A DNA stretch of 12,178 nucleotides from an uncultured Clostridia bacterium (GTDB lineage: Bacteria > Bacillota > Clostridia > UBA1381): NCBI GenBank assembly GCA_934481375.1, contig CAKSPN010000033.1, positions 1 to 12,178 of the forward strand, in the 5' to 3' direction. Shown here in pieces: positions 1-6,192 of this stretch. A program made the translations under genes and the position numbers. The first letter of the stretch is position 1, and each line of letters begins with the position of its first letter. The notes beneath the pieces are model-generated. The model saw only the letters and a list, made by a program, of their open reading frames with translations. It ran no database searches and had not been told where the DNA came from.

Positions 1-144
1 ATACTGGAAACCGGCAATAAGGTGAAAGCTGTGTTCCAAGGACATTATCACGTCGGTCATATGTCTGAAGTAAACGGAATACGGTACATAACTTATCCGG
101 CTATGTGCGAAACGGAACGGGCATATTTTTTGTTTGAAATATAA
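1..144 (+). CDS. Metallophosphoesterase, C-terminal fragment
   Basis: The first 47 codons are open from base 1 and end at TAA 142-144, so this is the tail of a gene that begins left of the window. The peptide contains VFQGHYHVGH followed by a short NGIRYITYPAMCE stretch. A GHxH motif (here G14-H15-Y16-H17) followed by beta strands is the usual last metal-binding motif of calcineurin-like metallophosphoesterases, where the histidines bind one of two metal ions that activate water for phosphoester cleavage. The substrate cannot be told from this piece. It converges on the minus-strand AraC gene, with 55 bases between the two stop codons and no convincing terminator. The family call rests on one motif and its spacing. 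Confidence 0.7.
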   Translation: MLETGNKVKAVFQGHYHVGHMSEVNGIRYITYPAMCETERAYFLFEI

Positions 145-199
145 TATAACTCATTATTAAGTGATTAAATTTTTGCTATGTTTTTCAAGCCGCATTTAT

Positions 200-1027
200 T
201 TATGTGTGTATGCGGTGAAGGTTTCGATACGTGGTGGGAGATATATTTTCCTTTTGCTTAAAAATCCGTGAAAAATAAAACTCGTTTTCATACCCTGTTT
301 CCGCCGCGATATCGCATACGGACATTTTGGTTGAAATCAAGAGCTGTTTTGCTTTATCAAGGCGTATTTCGGTAAGCTTTTCCGAAACCGACATACCCGT
401 TTCGTCAATAAATTTCCGTGCAAGCGTGCGGTAACTGGTGTTAAGTGCGTTTGCAATGTCAGATACTTTAATTTTGTCTTTGTAATATTCCTTAAGATAC
501 ATTGTAACCTGCATGGCAAATGTATTTTGAACGGGATTGGTCTGCGGAGGTACAGTATTCCAAAGGTCAAAAAGGCGCATAAGCCACAGCGCAAATCCTG
601 CCTGTACACAGTAAGCACTGCCGGAAAGGTGTATTTTTTCAATCCCCGAGATAAACGGTGCGGTATAAGGTAAGGATAAAACGTTTATAATCGGATTTTC
701 ATTTGCACCGTTTAAGCTGAACCGAATACAAATTCCGTCATCGCCGGTGCTGTTGTGCCTGTGCGAATGGGGTATTCCGGGCGGTATAATATATGAACTG
801 CCTGCTGTTACAAGAAATTCCGTGCCGTTGATTGTTGTATACAAAGAGCCTTTTGAAACATAATTAAATTCAAACCAGGGGTGGTAGTGAGTGTCTACGA
901 CCCAGTTTTTTGCGTGCTTGGCACGAGCCGCATAATTCACGGTGATTTTTACATCGTTAAAGCTGAAAGTCTGCATCAAAACGGTGTTTAAAGTTTCGGT
1001 CAGTTTTCTTATCTGCGCTAAAGTCAT
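200..1027 (-). CDS. AraC/XylS-family transcriptional regulator with cupin sensor domain
   Basis: A 275-residue regulator. The N-terminal half is a cupin-like sugar-sensing domain: H47-x-H49, E53, G60, a glycine-bounded turn and PPGIPH at 82-87. The C-terminal 100 residues are the paired helix-turn-helix DNA-binding domain (first HTH about 187-210, second about 236-260, with the SxxYFSRxFK and SPTxYR signatures). I place the start at 1025-1027 because AAAGGAGG lies 8 bases upstream of it. A longer reading from 1057 would add ten residues (MARKTKEVLF), has no ribosome site, and would begin at about the predicted transcription start. The gene is transcribed away from the transaldolase operon across a shared 162-base gap, so it is the likely local activator of that operon. 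Its ligand is unknown. The family is certain; the target is inferred from position. Confidence 0.93.
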   Translation of the reverse strand: MTLAQIRKLTETLNTVLMQTFSFNDVKITVNYAARAKHAKNWVVDTHYHPWFEFNYVSKGSLYTTINGTEFLVTAGSSYIIPPGIPHSHRHNSTGDDGICIRFSLNGANENPIINVLSLPYTAPFISGIEKIHLSGSAYCVQAGFALWLMRLFDLWNTVPPQTNPVQNTFAMQVTMYLKEYYKDKIKVSDIANALNTSYRTLARKFIDETGMSVSEKLTEIRLDKAKQLLISTKMSVCDIAAETGYENEFYFSRIFKQKENISPTTYRNLHRIHT

Positions 1028-1035
1028 AAACAGAA

Positions 1036-1043
1036 CCTCCTTT
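1036..1043 (-). promoter_or_regulatory. Ribosome binding site that fixes the start of the minus-strand AraC gene
   Basis: On the minus strand this reads AAAGGAGG, followed by 8 bases and then ATG at 1027. It is the strongest ribosome site in the region and excludes the longer start at 1057. Confidence 0.85.
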
Positions 1044-1062
1044 GTTTTTCTTGCCATATACC

Positions 1063-1091
1063 ATTATATATTAAAACAATAAAAAAGTAAA
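1063..1091 (-). promoter_or_regulatory. Predicted sigma-70-type promoter of the minus-strand AraC gene
   Basis: On the minus strand the -35 box is TTTACT (1086-1091, 4 of 6 consensus bases), the spacer is 17 bases and the -10 box is a perfect TATAAT (1063-1068). Transcription would start near 1056 and give a leader of about 29 bases carrying the ribosome site. It looks able to fire without an activator. Confidence 0.6.
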
Positions 1092-1112
1092 TGGCAGAAT
1101 AGTACAAGAAAA

Positions 1113-1139
1113 TAATCTATTTTGTCATATTAATCTATT
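1113..1139 (+). promoter_or_regulatory. Candidate AraC operator: direct repeat TAATCTATT x2
   Basis: Two exact 9-base direct repeats, TAATCTATT at 1113-1121 and 1131-1139, lie 18 bases apart start to start in the divergent gap. AraC-family proteins commonly bind two direct-repeat half sites on one DNA face, next to or overlapping the -35 box of the gene they activate. The second copy touches the poor -35 region in front of a perfect -10 box at 1160-1165. The repeat is visible; its role is inferred. Confidence 0.5.
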
Positions 1140-1165
1140 CAAAATAATTTACAATCAAGTATAAT
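1122..1165 (+). promoter_or_regulatory. Predicted promoter region of the transaldolase operon
   Basis: There are two readings. A perfect TATAAT at 1160-1165 has no good -35 box at the right distance (ATTCAA at 1137-1142), which fits an activator-dependent promoter. Alternatively TTGTCA at 1122-1127 (5 of 6 consensus) pairs over 17 bases with a weak TAATTT at 1145-1150. In the first reading transcription starts near 1172, giving a leader of about 18 bases with AAAGGAG at 1174-1180 in front of the transaldolase ATG. Confidence 0.5.
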
Positions 1166-1189
1166 TAAAATTGAAAGGAGTGTTGTACG

Positions 1190-1840
1190 ATGAAGATATT
1201 TATTGATACGGCGAATGTAGAAGAAATAAAAGCGGCAAACGATATGGGCGTGATTTGCGGAGTTACCACAAACCCGTCATTGATTGCAAAAGAGGGCAAG
1301 GTGTTCAAGGATGTGGTTACGGAGATAACTTCAATTGTCGACGGACCGATTTCCGCAGAGGTTATAAGCCTTGAGGCGGATAAAATGATAGAAGAAGCCG
1401 CAGAGCTCTCAAAGATACATAAAAACATTGTAATAAAAATCCCGATGACGGCAGAGGGATTAAAGGCTGTTAAAAAACTTTCCGCAATGGGAATAAAAAC
1501 AAACGTAACACTTATATTCAGTCCCGCACAGGCGCTTTTGGCGGCTCGTGCCGGCGCAAGCTATGTGAGTCCGTTTGTCGGCAGACTTAACGATATATCG
1601 TCGAACGGTAACGGACTTATCGAGTCGATTGCGGAAATTTTTGAAACGCATAACATAGATACGGAAATAATTGCGGCAAGCATAAGAAGTCCGGAGGACG
1701 TTGTGGACGCCGCACTGGCGGGAGCGCATATTGCGACTGTTCCGTACGGTGTAATATGCAGAATGATTTGCCACCCGCTTACGGACGCAGGTATCGAAAG
1801 ATTTTTAAAGGACTGGGAAACAGTACCGAAAAGGAGCTGA
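1190..1840 (+). CDS. Small transaldolase of the TalC/FSA family
   Basis: A 216-residue cytoplasmic enzyme with the single TIM-barrel length of the TalC/MipB/FSA family (about 210-220). Known chemistry: a Schiff-base lysine moves a dihydroxyacetone unit between sugar phosphates, such as sedoheptulose 7-phosphate plus glyceraldehyde 3-phosphate to erythrose 4-phosphate plus fructose 6-phosphate. Visible motifs: FIDTAN at 4-9, GVTTNPS at 24-30, the catalytic lysine K83 in VIKIPMT, and YVSPFVGR around 125-132. E57 (in SAEVIS) and F129 hold the positions that are Gln and Tyr in fructose-6-phosphate aldolase, which points to a true transaldolase. AAAGGAG sits 9 bases before the ATG. This is the first gene of the operon; the next begins 4 bases after its stop. 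I am sure of the family and fairly sure of the activity. Confidence 0.93.
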   Translation: MKIFIDTANVEEIKAANDMGVICGVTTNPSLIAKEGKVFKDVVTEITSIVDGPISAEVISLEADKMIEEAAELSKIHKNIVIKIPMTAEGLKAVKKLSAMGIKTNVTLIFSPAQALLAARAGASYVSPFVGRLNDISSNGNGLIESIAEIFETHNIDTEIIAASIRSPEDVVDAALAGAHIATVPYGVICRMICHPLTDAGIERFLKDWETVPKRS

Positions 1841-1844
1841 AGCT

Positions 1845-2783
1845 ATGTTTACGGGAATTGATATAGGCGGCACAAAATGTGCGGTAATTACGGGCGGTAA
1901 TAATAAAATCAAAAAAAAGATAAAATTTCAGACCACAACGGTGTCCGAAACACTGGATAATATTATAAATGCAGTGGAAAAGCTCGGTGCAAATGATGCT
2001 ATAGGCATTTCGTGCGGCGGACCGCTCGACTCAAAAAACGGTATAATTATGTCGCCGCCCAATCTCCCGGGCTGGGACAATATCGAAATAGTGAAGCTGC
2101 TTGAGGAAAAATTTAATGTGCCTGTGAGTATTCAAAATGATGCAAATGCCTGTGCGCTTGCGGAATGGAAATACGGTGCGGGAAAAGGTACGGAAAATAT
2201 GATTTTTCTGACATTCGGCACGGGTATGGGCGCAGGACTGATACTGAACGGCAGACTGTACAGCGGAACTAACGATATGGCAGGTGAAATCGGGCATATC
2301 AGAATGGCGGATTACGGCCCCGTGGGATACGGAAAAGCAGGGTCGTTTGAGGGATTTTGTTCGGGCGGCGGCATTGCCGAAACGGGGAAAATGCTTGCAA
2401 GAGAAAAACTGCAGTGCGGAGAAACAACGGCATTTTGCAAAAGCTATGCCGACCTTGAAAAAATTACCGCAAAGGAGCTTGCGGAGTGTGCCGGAGCAGG
2501 CGACAGAACTGCCGTAAAAGCATACGATATTTGTGCAGAAAAGCTCGGTGCAGGTCTGGCAATACTTATAGATATATTAAATCCCGAAAAGATTGTAATA
2601 GGCAGTATATTTGAACGCAGCGGCGAGCTTTTATGCATAAAAATGCAAAGGGTGATAGACCGTGAGGCGCTTGCTTATTCAAGGGCGGTATGCGAAGTTG
2701 TGCCTGCGATGCTGGGAAATTCGATAGGAGATTTTGCGGCGTTAGCGGTTGCGGAGAATGGTTTTAATTTAAGGAAGGAATAA
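1845..2783 (+). CDS. ROK-family sugar kinase lacking the usual zinc-cysteine motif
   Basis: A 312-residue protein of the ROK family, which uses ATP to phosphorylate hexoses, hexosamines or related sugars. It has the phosphate-binding DIGGTK at 6-11, a GISCGGP turn at 54-60, the catalytic base D99 in QNDANA, the second phosphate loop FGTGMGAG at 124-131, and the sugar-contacting E148 and H151 in GEIGH. There is no N-terminal winged helix, so it is an enzyme and not a NagC/XylR-type repressor. The normal CxCGxxGCxE zinc site is missing. In its place is GPVGYGKAGSFEGFCSG (158-174) with one cysteine, C172. The AAGGAG ribosome site lies in the last codons of the transaldolase gene, suggesting coupled translation. 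The substrate is unknown; the operon suggests a heptose, heptulose or other ketose. Family certain, substrate open. Confidence 0.9.
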   Translation: MFTGIDIGGTKCAVITGGNNKIKKKIKFQTTTVSETLDNIINAVEKLGANDAIGISCGGPLDSKNGIIMSPPNLPGWDNIEIVKLLEEKFNVPVSIQNDANACALAEWKYGAGKGTENMIFLTFGTGMGAGLILNGRLYSGTNDMAGEIGHIRMADYGPVGYGKAGSFEGFCSGGGIAETGKMLAREKLQCGETTAFCKSYADLEKITAKELAECAGAGDRTAVKAYDICAEKLGAGLAILIDILNPEKIVIGSIFERSGELLCIKMQRVIDREALAYSRAVCEVVPAMLGNSIGDFAALAVAENGFNLRKE

Positions 2784-2786
2784 AAA

Positions 2787-3635
2787 ATGGAAGCAAAAAG
2801 AAAGACAGAGCTTGCCGTTACAGCGAATAAAATCAGAAAAAATGCGCTTACGGCTATATACAGCGCAAAATCCGGACACCCGGGCGGTTCGCTTTCGATA
2901 GCGGACGTGCTTGCACTGCTTTATTTTGAGATAATGAATATCGACCCCGAAAATCCCAAAGCTACGGAGCGTGACAGATTTGTTCTGTCAAAGGGTCATG
3001 CGGCGCCGGCGCTTTATTCGGCGTTGGCGCTGAGGGGATATTTCCCGACGGAGGATATACCCACATTCAGGCATATCGGAAGCTATCTGCAGGGACACCC
3101 CGATATGAACAAGGTTCCCGGTGTGGATATGTCGACAGGCTCATTGGGACAGGGCGTGTCGGCGGCGGGCGGAATGGCGCTTGCGGCAAAACTTGATAAT
3201 AAAAGTTACAGAGTGTATACCATTCTCGGTGACGGTGAGCTTGAGGAGGGACAGGTTTGGGAGCAGGCGATGTTTGCGGCGCATTATAAGCTGGATAACC
3301 TTACGGCATTTATTGACTTTAACGGATTGCAGATTGACGGTGACGTTACAAAGGTTATGAACCCCACTCCGATAGATAAGAAATTTGAGGCTTTCGGTTG
3401 GGATGTAACGGTGTGCAGTGCACATGATTTTGATGAACTCGAAAGAGCGGTTGAAATTGCAAAGAATACAAAAGGCAAGCCGACCGCAATCGTGATGAAA
3501 TCGATAAAGGGCAAGAATGTTTCGTATATGGAAAATAATGCGGCTTGGCACGGTTCGGTCCCGAATGAGGAACAGTATAAACAGGCGATGGCGGAGCTTG
3601 ACGCCGCGATTTCGGAATTGGAGGCGAATTTGTAA
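2787..3635 (+). CDS. Transketolase, N-terminal (pyrophosphate-binding) subunit
   Basis: A 282-residue thiamine diphosphate-binding half of a split transketolase, the two-gene form common in Firmicutes and archaea; single-chain enzymes are about 650 residues. Visible features are SGHPGGSLSIAD at 29-40, SKGHAAPALY at 68-77, GSLGQGVSAA at 118-127, and the cofactor and magnesium motif GDGELEEGQVW (148-158) ending at N179. Histidines H31, H71 and H104 occupy the substrate-channel positions expected for the family. The enzyme carries a two-carbon ketol unit between xylulose 5-phosphate or sedoheptulose 7-phosphate and an aldose phosphate. It starts 3 bases after the kinase stop, with AAGGAAGG before it, and its stop overlaps the next start by one base (TAATG). 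The partner subunit is therefore made in step. Confidence 0.95.
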   Translation: MEAKRKTELAVTANKIRKNALTAIYSAKSGHPGGSLSIADVLALLYFEIMNIDPENPKATERDRFVLSKGHAAPALYSALALRGYFPTEDIPTFRHIGSYLQGHPDMNKVPGVDMSTGSLGQGVSAAGGMALAAKLDNKSYRVYTILGDGELEEGQVWEQAMFAAHYKLDNLTAFIDFNGLQIDGDVTKVMNPTPIDKKFEAFGWDVTVCSAHDFDELERAVEIAKNTKGKPTAIVMKSIKGKNVSYMENNAAWHGSVPNEEQYKQAMAELDAAISELEANL

Positions 3636-4570
3636 TGGCAAAAAGAGCAACAAGGGAATCATACGGTTTGGCGCTTGCCCGATACGGCGCAGACAAAAAT
3701 ATCGTTGTACTGGACGCAGACCTTTCCAAATCAACAAAAACAGACACCTTCAAGAAAGCATACCCGGAAAGATTTATCAATATGGGTATTGCCGAGGGAA
3801 ATATGATGAGCGTTGCGGCAGGCATTGCATCTGCGGGTAAGACGGTGTTTGCGTCGTCGTTTGCAATGTTTGCGGCAGGACGTGCCTTTGAGCAGATAAG
3901 AAACTCAATCGGATATACAAATCTGAATGTAAAAATCGGCGCAACTCACGCAGGAATTTCCGTAGGCGAGGACGGCGGTTCGCATCAGTGCCTTGAAGAT
4001 ATTGCGCTTATGCGTTCAATCCCCAATATGGTTGTAATAAGTCCGTCGGACGATATAGAAACGCAAACGGCGGTTAAGGCGGCAATAGATTATAACGGTC
4101 CCGTATATCTCAGATTGGGCAGGCTTGCGGTTGAAGATGTAAACGGTGAGGACTATAAATTTGAACTCGGCAAAGGTGTTGAACTCCGCAGCGGAAACGA
4201 TGCGGCAATCATTGCAACGGGACTCACGGTCGGAACGGCGCTGGAAGCGCATAAGCTTTTGACGGCAGAGGGCATTTCTGCAAGGGTAATAAATATTCAT
4301 ACGATAAAACCGCTCGACGAAGAAATTATCACGAAAGCGGCAAAAGAAACGGGCGCAATAGTGACGGTTGAGGAGCATTATATAATGGGCGGTCTGGGCA
4401 GTGCGGTTTGCGAGGCGGTGTGCAAAAATGCGCCTTGCCCGGTGCGGATTATCGGAACGGAGAAATTCGGTCAGTCGGGAAAACCGTCGGAGCTTTTGGA
4501 GCTTTACGGATTGACCGCACAAAATATAGTCAGGAACGTAAAAGCCGCAATCGCAATGAAAGGAGAATGA
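3635..4570 (+). CDS. Transketolase, C-terminal (pyrimidine-binding) subunit
   Basis: A 311-residue second half of the split transketolase, combining the pyrimidine-binding domain with the C-terminal transketolase domain. The cofactor-activating glutamate is E54 in NMGIAEGNM. It is followed by the aromatic pocket FAMFAAGRAFEQIR near 76-89, an ATHAGISVGEDGGSHQ segment near 103-118 typical of the family, and a Rossmann-like C-terminal domain from about residue 185. With the N subunit it should form an alpha2beta2 enzyme in the cytoplasm. The one-base overlap upstream and the ATGA overlap or 2-base gap downstream place it inside the operon. The pair may serve all pentose-phosphate recycling in the cell or be dedicated to this operon's substrate; the sequence cannot decide between these. 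Confidence 0.95.
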   Translation: MAKRATRESYGLALARYGADKNIVVLDADLSKSTKTDTFKKAYPERFINMGIAEGNMMSVAAGIASAGKTVFASSFAMFAAGRAFEQIRNSIGYTNLNVKIGATHAGISVGEDGGSHQCLEDIALMRSIPNMVVISPSDDIETQTAVKAAIDYNGPVYLRLGRLAVEDVNGEDYKFELGKGVELRSGNDAAIIATGLTVGTALEAHKLLTAEGISARVINIHTIKPLDEEIITKAAKETGAIVTVEEHYIMGGLGSAVCEAVCKNAPCPVRIIGTEKFGQSGKPSELLELYGLTAQNIVRNVKAAIAMKGE

Positions 4571-4572
4571 AA

Positions 4573-5169
4573 ATGAAAGAGTTATTATCGAGGTATCCAT
4601 CTTTGTCAAAGTGCGGCGAAAGCATTGAAAAGGCGCTTGAATTAATCATAAATACATACCGAAACGGCGGAAAAGCGCTTGTATGCGGAAACGGCGGCAG
4701 TGCGGCGGACAGCGAGCATATTGTGGGAGAACTGATGAAAGGATTTTTGAAAAAGCGCGCCTTGGAGGACGAAAGAATACCGTTGGAAATGCGTGGGAAA
4801 TTACAGGGCGCATTGCCTGCAATATCGCTTCCGAGCCAGTGTGCGATTTTGTCGGCGTTTATAAATGATGTCGAGCCCGATATGATGTACGCACAGCTTG
4901 TTTACGGGTATGCAAAGGAAAACGATTTGGTTATAGGCTTGTCGACTTCGGGCAATTCAAAAAATATTGTAAATGCCGCAAAAGTGGCAAAATGCGTGGG
5001 CGCAAAAGTGCTGTCGCTTACGGGAGAAAAAGAGAGCCGTCTTTCGGAGATATCGGACGTGACCGTGCGGGCGCCCGAAACCGAAACCTATAAGGTGCAG
5101 GAACTGCATTTGCCGGTATATCATTATTTGTGCGCCGAGGCAGAGAAAGCGCTGTTCCCCGAAGGATAA
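4573..5169 (+). CDS. SIS-domain isomerase, GmhA-like (sedoheptulose 7-phosphate isomerase type)
   Basis: A 198-residue single SIS domain, close to the 190-200 of GmhA. GmhA interconverts sedoheptulose 7-phosphate and D-glycero-D-manno-heptose 7-phosphate. Matching features are the phosphate loop CGNGGSAAD (38-46), the general base E53 in VGELMKGF, the second phosphate loop STSGNS (124-129), and Q176-E177-L178-H179, equivalent to the QExH that supplies the catalytic histidine in GmhA. I chose ATG 4573 because AAAGGAG ends 7 bases upstream; the in-frame ATG at 4567 is only 1 base from it. No heptose-bisphosphate phosphatase or nucleotidyltransferase is nearby, so ADP-heptose synthesis is not supported here. 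Alternatives are 6-phospho-3-hexuloisomerase or another phosphosugar isomerase, but the QELH motif and the transaldolase/transketolase neighbours favour heptose phosphate. Confidence 0.82.
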   Translation: MKELLSRYPSLSKCGESIEKALELIINTYRNGGKALVCGNGGSAADSEHIVGELMKGFLKKRALEDERIPLEMRGKLQGALPAISLPSQCAILSAFINDVEPDMMYAQLVYGYAKENDLVIGLSTSGNSKNIVNAAKVAKCVGAKVLSLTGEKESRLSEISDVTVRAPETETYKVQELHLPVYHYLCAEAEKALFPEG

Positions 5170-5177
5170 TAAAACCA

Positions 5178-5206
5178 TTGCGTTTTTTGAAAAATCATTA
5201 TATAAT
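5178..5206 (+). promoter_or_regulatory. Predicted promoter of the second AraC-type regulator
   Basis: TTGCGT at 5178-5183, a 17-base spacer and a perfect TATAAT at 5201-5206. Transcription would start near 5213, immediately before the AGAGGTGAG ribosome site. No terminator is visible between the isomerase gene and this promoter, so read-through from the first operon is also possible. Confidence 0.55.
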
Positions 5207-5215
5207 ATAAATAAA

Positions 5216-5223
5216 GAGGTGAG
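5216..5223 (+). promoter_or_regulatory. Strong ribosome site followed by ACG, not ATG
   Basis: GAGGTGAG matches the anti-Shine-Dalgarno core over 7 bases. The codon at normal spacing downstream (5227-5229) is ACG, in frame with the AraC-type coding region. The frame is closed upstream by TAA at 5212-5214 and offers no ATG, GTG or TTG until 5332. Confidence 0.6.
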
Positions 5224-5226
5224 CAC

Positions 5227-6006
5227 ACGTATTTCCTGAACGAGAACAGAAAGTATGACGAATGTCAGATATTAAGCGCCCGTGACGGGGATTTTTCGGA
5301 GCATTTCCATGAAAACCTTGAAATCCTTTTAATGACAGGCGGCGAACGCACGCTGATATTGAACGGAAAAGCAATTACAATGCGCAAGGGCGATATTGCA
5401 TTTATATTTCCGTTCAGTCTGCATGAATACGGTGGCGATGAGTGTGAATATACGTGGCTGGGAATACATCCGAGCTTTATGCAGGATTACACGTCAATGC
5501 TGTTAAGCTCCTTGCCGGAAACTCCCGTAATTCATGCGGAGGACAGGAGCGCACTTGCCGATACGGTAATAAATACGCTGTTTTTCTCAAATATAGAGTC
5601 AACAGTTTTTATAAAAGGAATGACAACTGCGCTTTTGTGTCTTCTTCTGCCTCAGCTTAATATTAAAAGCAACGGTGCGGAAAACAATAACGGCAGTATT
5701 TTAAGATATATGATGATACATCATTCCGACGAGGACTTTTCAATCTCACGAATGTCGCACGAGCTGGGAATGAGCGAAAGAAAAATACGTGAGTATTTTT
5801 CAAAATTCTGCGGTATAAGCTTCAGCGATTTTCTAAAGCGCTATAAAATAAACGATGCGATGGATTTGCTGAAAAATACCGACATGAACGTTACGGAGAT
5901 TGCAATGGAATGCGGTTTTGAGAGCGTGCGGACATTCAACCGCACATTCGTTAAAATCTGCGGTTGTTCACCGACGCAGTTTAGGTCAAATACGGAACAA
6001 AACTAA
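5227..6006 (+). CDS. AraC-family transcriptional regulator with non-canonical start
   Basis: The coding region makes about 259 residues if read from ACG 5227, or 224 from the first ATG at 5332. The upstream part belongs to the protein. It encodes YFLNENRKYDE and then H26-F-H28 and E32, the first strands of the cupin fold, which continue past M36 into GGERTLILNGKAI, RKGD and FPFSLHEYGG. The ATG at 5332 would cut the fold in half. The C-terminal part has the two helix-turn-helix units (about 172-196 and 221-245) ending in the family's RTFNRTF and SPTQFR. A rho-independent terminator follows, then the DUF1861/GH2 operon, so that operon is its likely target. It may start at ACG, start at CTG 5236, or be a weakly expressed allele whose ATG mutated to ACG. 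Confidence 0.8.
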   Translation, partial: TYFLNENRKYDECQILSARDGDFSEHFHENLEILLMTGGERTLILNGKAITMRKGDIAFIFPFSLHEYGGDECEYTWLGIHPSFMQDYTSMLLSSLPETPVIHAEDRSALADTVINTLFFSNIESTVFIKGMTTALLCLLLPQLNIKSNGAENNNGSILRYMMIHHSDEDFSISRMSHELGMSERKIREYFSKFCGISFSDFLKRYKINDAMDLLKNTDMNVTEIAMECGFESVRTFNRTFVKICGCSPTQFRSNTEQN

Positions 6007-6020
6007 ACATAGTTTGTAGA

Positions 6021-6049
6021 AAGTGTTGCTTTTGGCAACACTTTTTTTT
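6021..6049 (+). terminator. Rho-independent terminator after the second AraC-type gene
   Basis: AGTGTTGC (6022-6029), a five-base loop TTTTG and GCAACACT (6035-6042) form a perfect 8-bp stem, extendable by one A-T pair, running into eight T residues (6042-6049). It starts 15 bases after the stop codon and separates the regulator from the next operon. Confidence 0.92.
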
Positions 6050-6059
6050 GACTTTATTC

Positions 6060-6108
6060 ACGAAATGACCAACATTGTGCCGGAGTTGTCTTGCTAATAA
6101 CATTTCGT
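6060..6108 (+). promoter_or_regulatory. Widely spaced inverted repeat around the second operon's promoter
   Basis: ACGAAATG (6060-6067) and CATTTCGT (6101-6108) are exact reverse complements, 41 bases apart start to start, or about four helical turns. The right arm lies between the -35 and -10 boxes of the promoter at 6091-6120. The spacing suits two half sites bridged by one regulator better than an RNA hairpin. The function is inferred. Confidence 0.4.
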
Positions 6109-6120
6109 AAATGATATACT
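6091..6120 (+). promoter_or_regulatory. Predicted promoter of the DUF1861/GH2 operon
   Basis: TTGCTA at 6091-6096 (4 of 6), an 18-base spacer and TATACT at 6115-6120 (5 of 6). Transcription would begin near 6127, leaving a leader of about 66 bases before the ATG at 6193. It lies directly after the terminator. Confidence 0.55.
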
Positions 6121-6192
6121 ACAATTAGATAGAATAACAGAGAACAAGTTGGAAAAAGTATACAATTTGTACAAAACGAAAGGAACGATAAA

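Noticed and set aside
190..215. Inverted repeat CCGCAT...ATGCGG at the end of the minus-strand AraC gene, considered as a terminator.
   Set aside because: Only 6 bp of stem with a 14-base loop and no T run following on either strand; part of it lies inside the coding region.
1028..1057. Longer N-terminus for the minus-strand AraC protein starting at 1057.
   Set aside because: No ribosome site precedes it, the predicted transcription start is at about the same base, and a strong ribosome site precedes 1027.
4408..4572. Longer N-terminus for the SIS isomerase inside the transketolase gene.
   Set aside because: The added residues are a shadow of the transketolase reading frame, and the SIS family begins at the MKELL start, which has a ribosome site.
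4573..5169. SIS protein as 6-phospho-3-hexuloisomerase of a ribulose monophosphate pathway.
   Set aside because: No hexulose-phosphate synthase is present, and the QELH motif and GNGGSAAD loop fit GmhA better.
1190..5169. Operon as a sulfoquinovose (sulfosugar) transaldolase or transketolase pathway.
   Set aside because: No sulfoquinovosidase, sulfolactaldehyde enzyme or sulfonate exporter is seen, and the isomerase is of the GmhA type; it remains a weak alternative.
5220..5240. GTG-started short frame (MSTRIS) beginning in the ribosome site of the second AraC-type gene, considered as a leader peptide.
   Set aside because: Only six codons, no ribosome site of its own, and it is simply another frame of the regulator's first codons.
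6161..6171. Perfect 11-base palindrome TACAATTTGTA in the leader of the DUF1861 gene.
   Set aside because: Short and AT-rich enough to be chance in this background; it lies downstream of the predicted transcription start and no second copy is seen.
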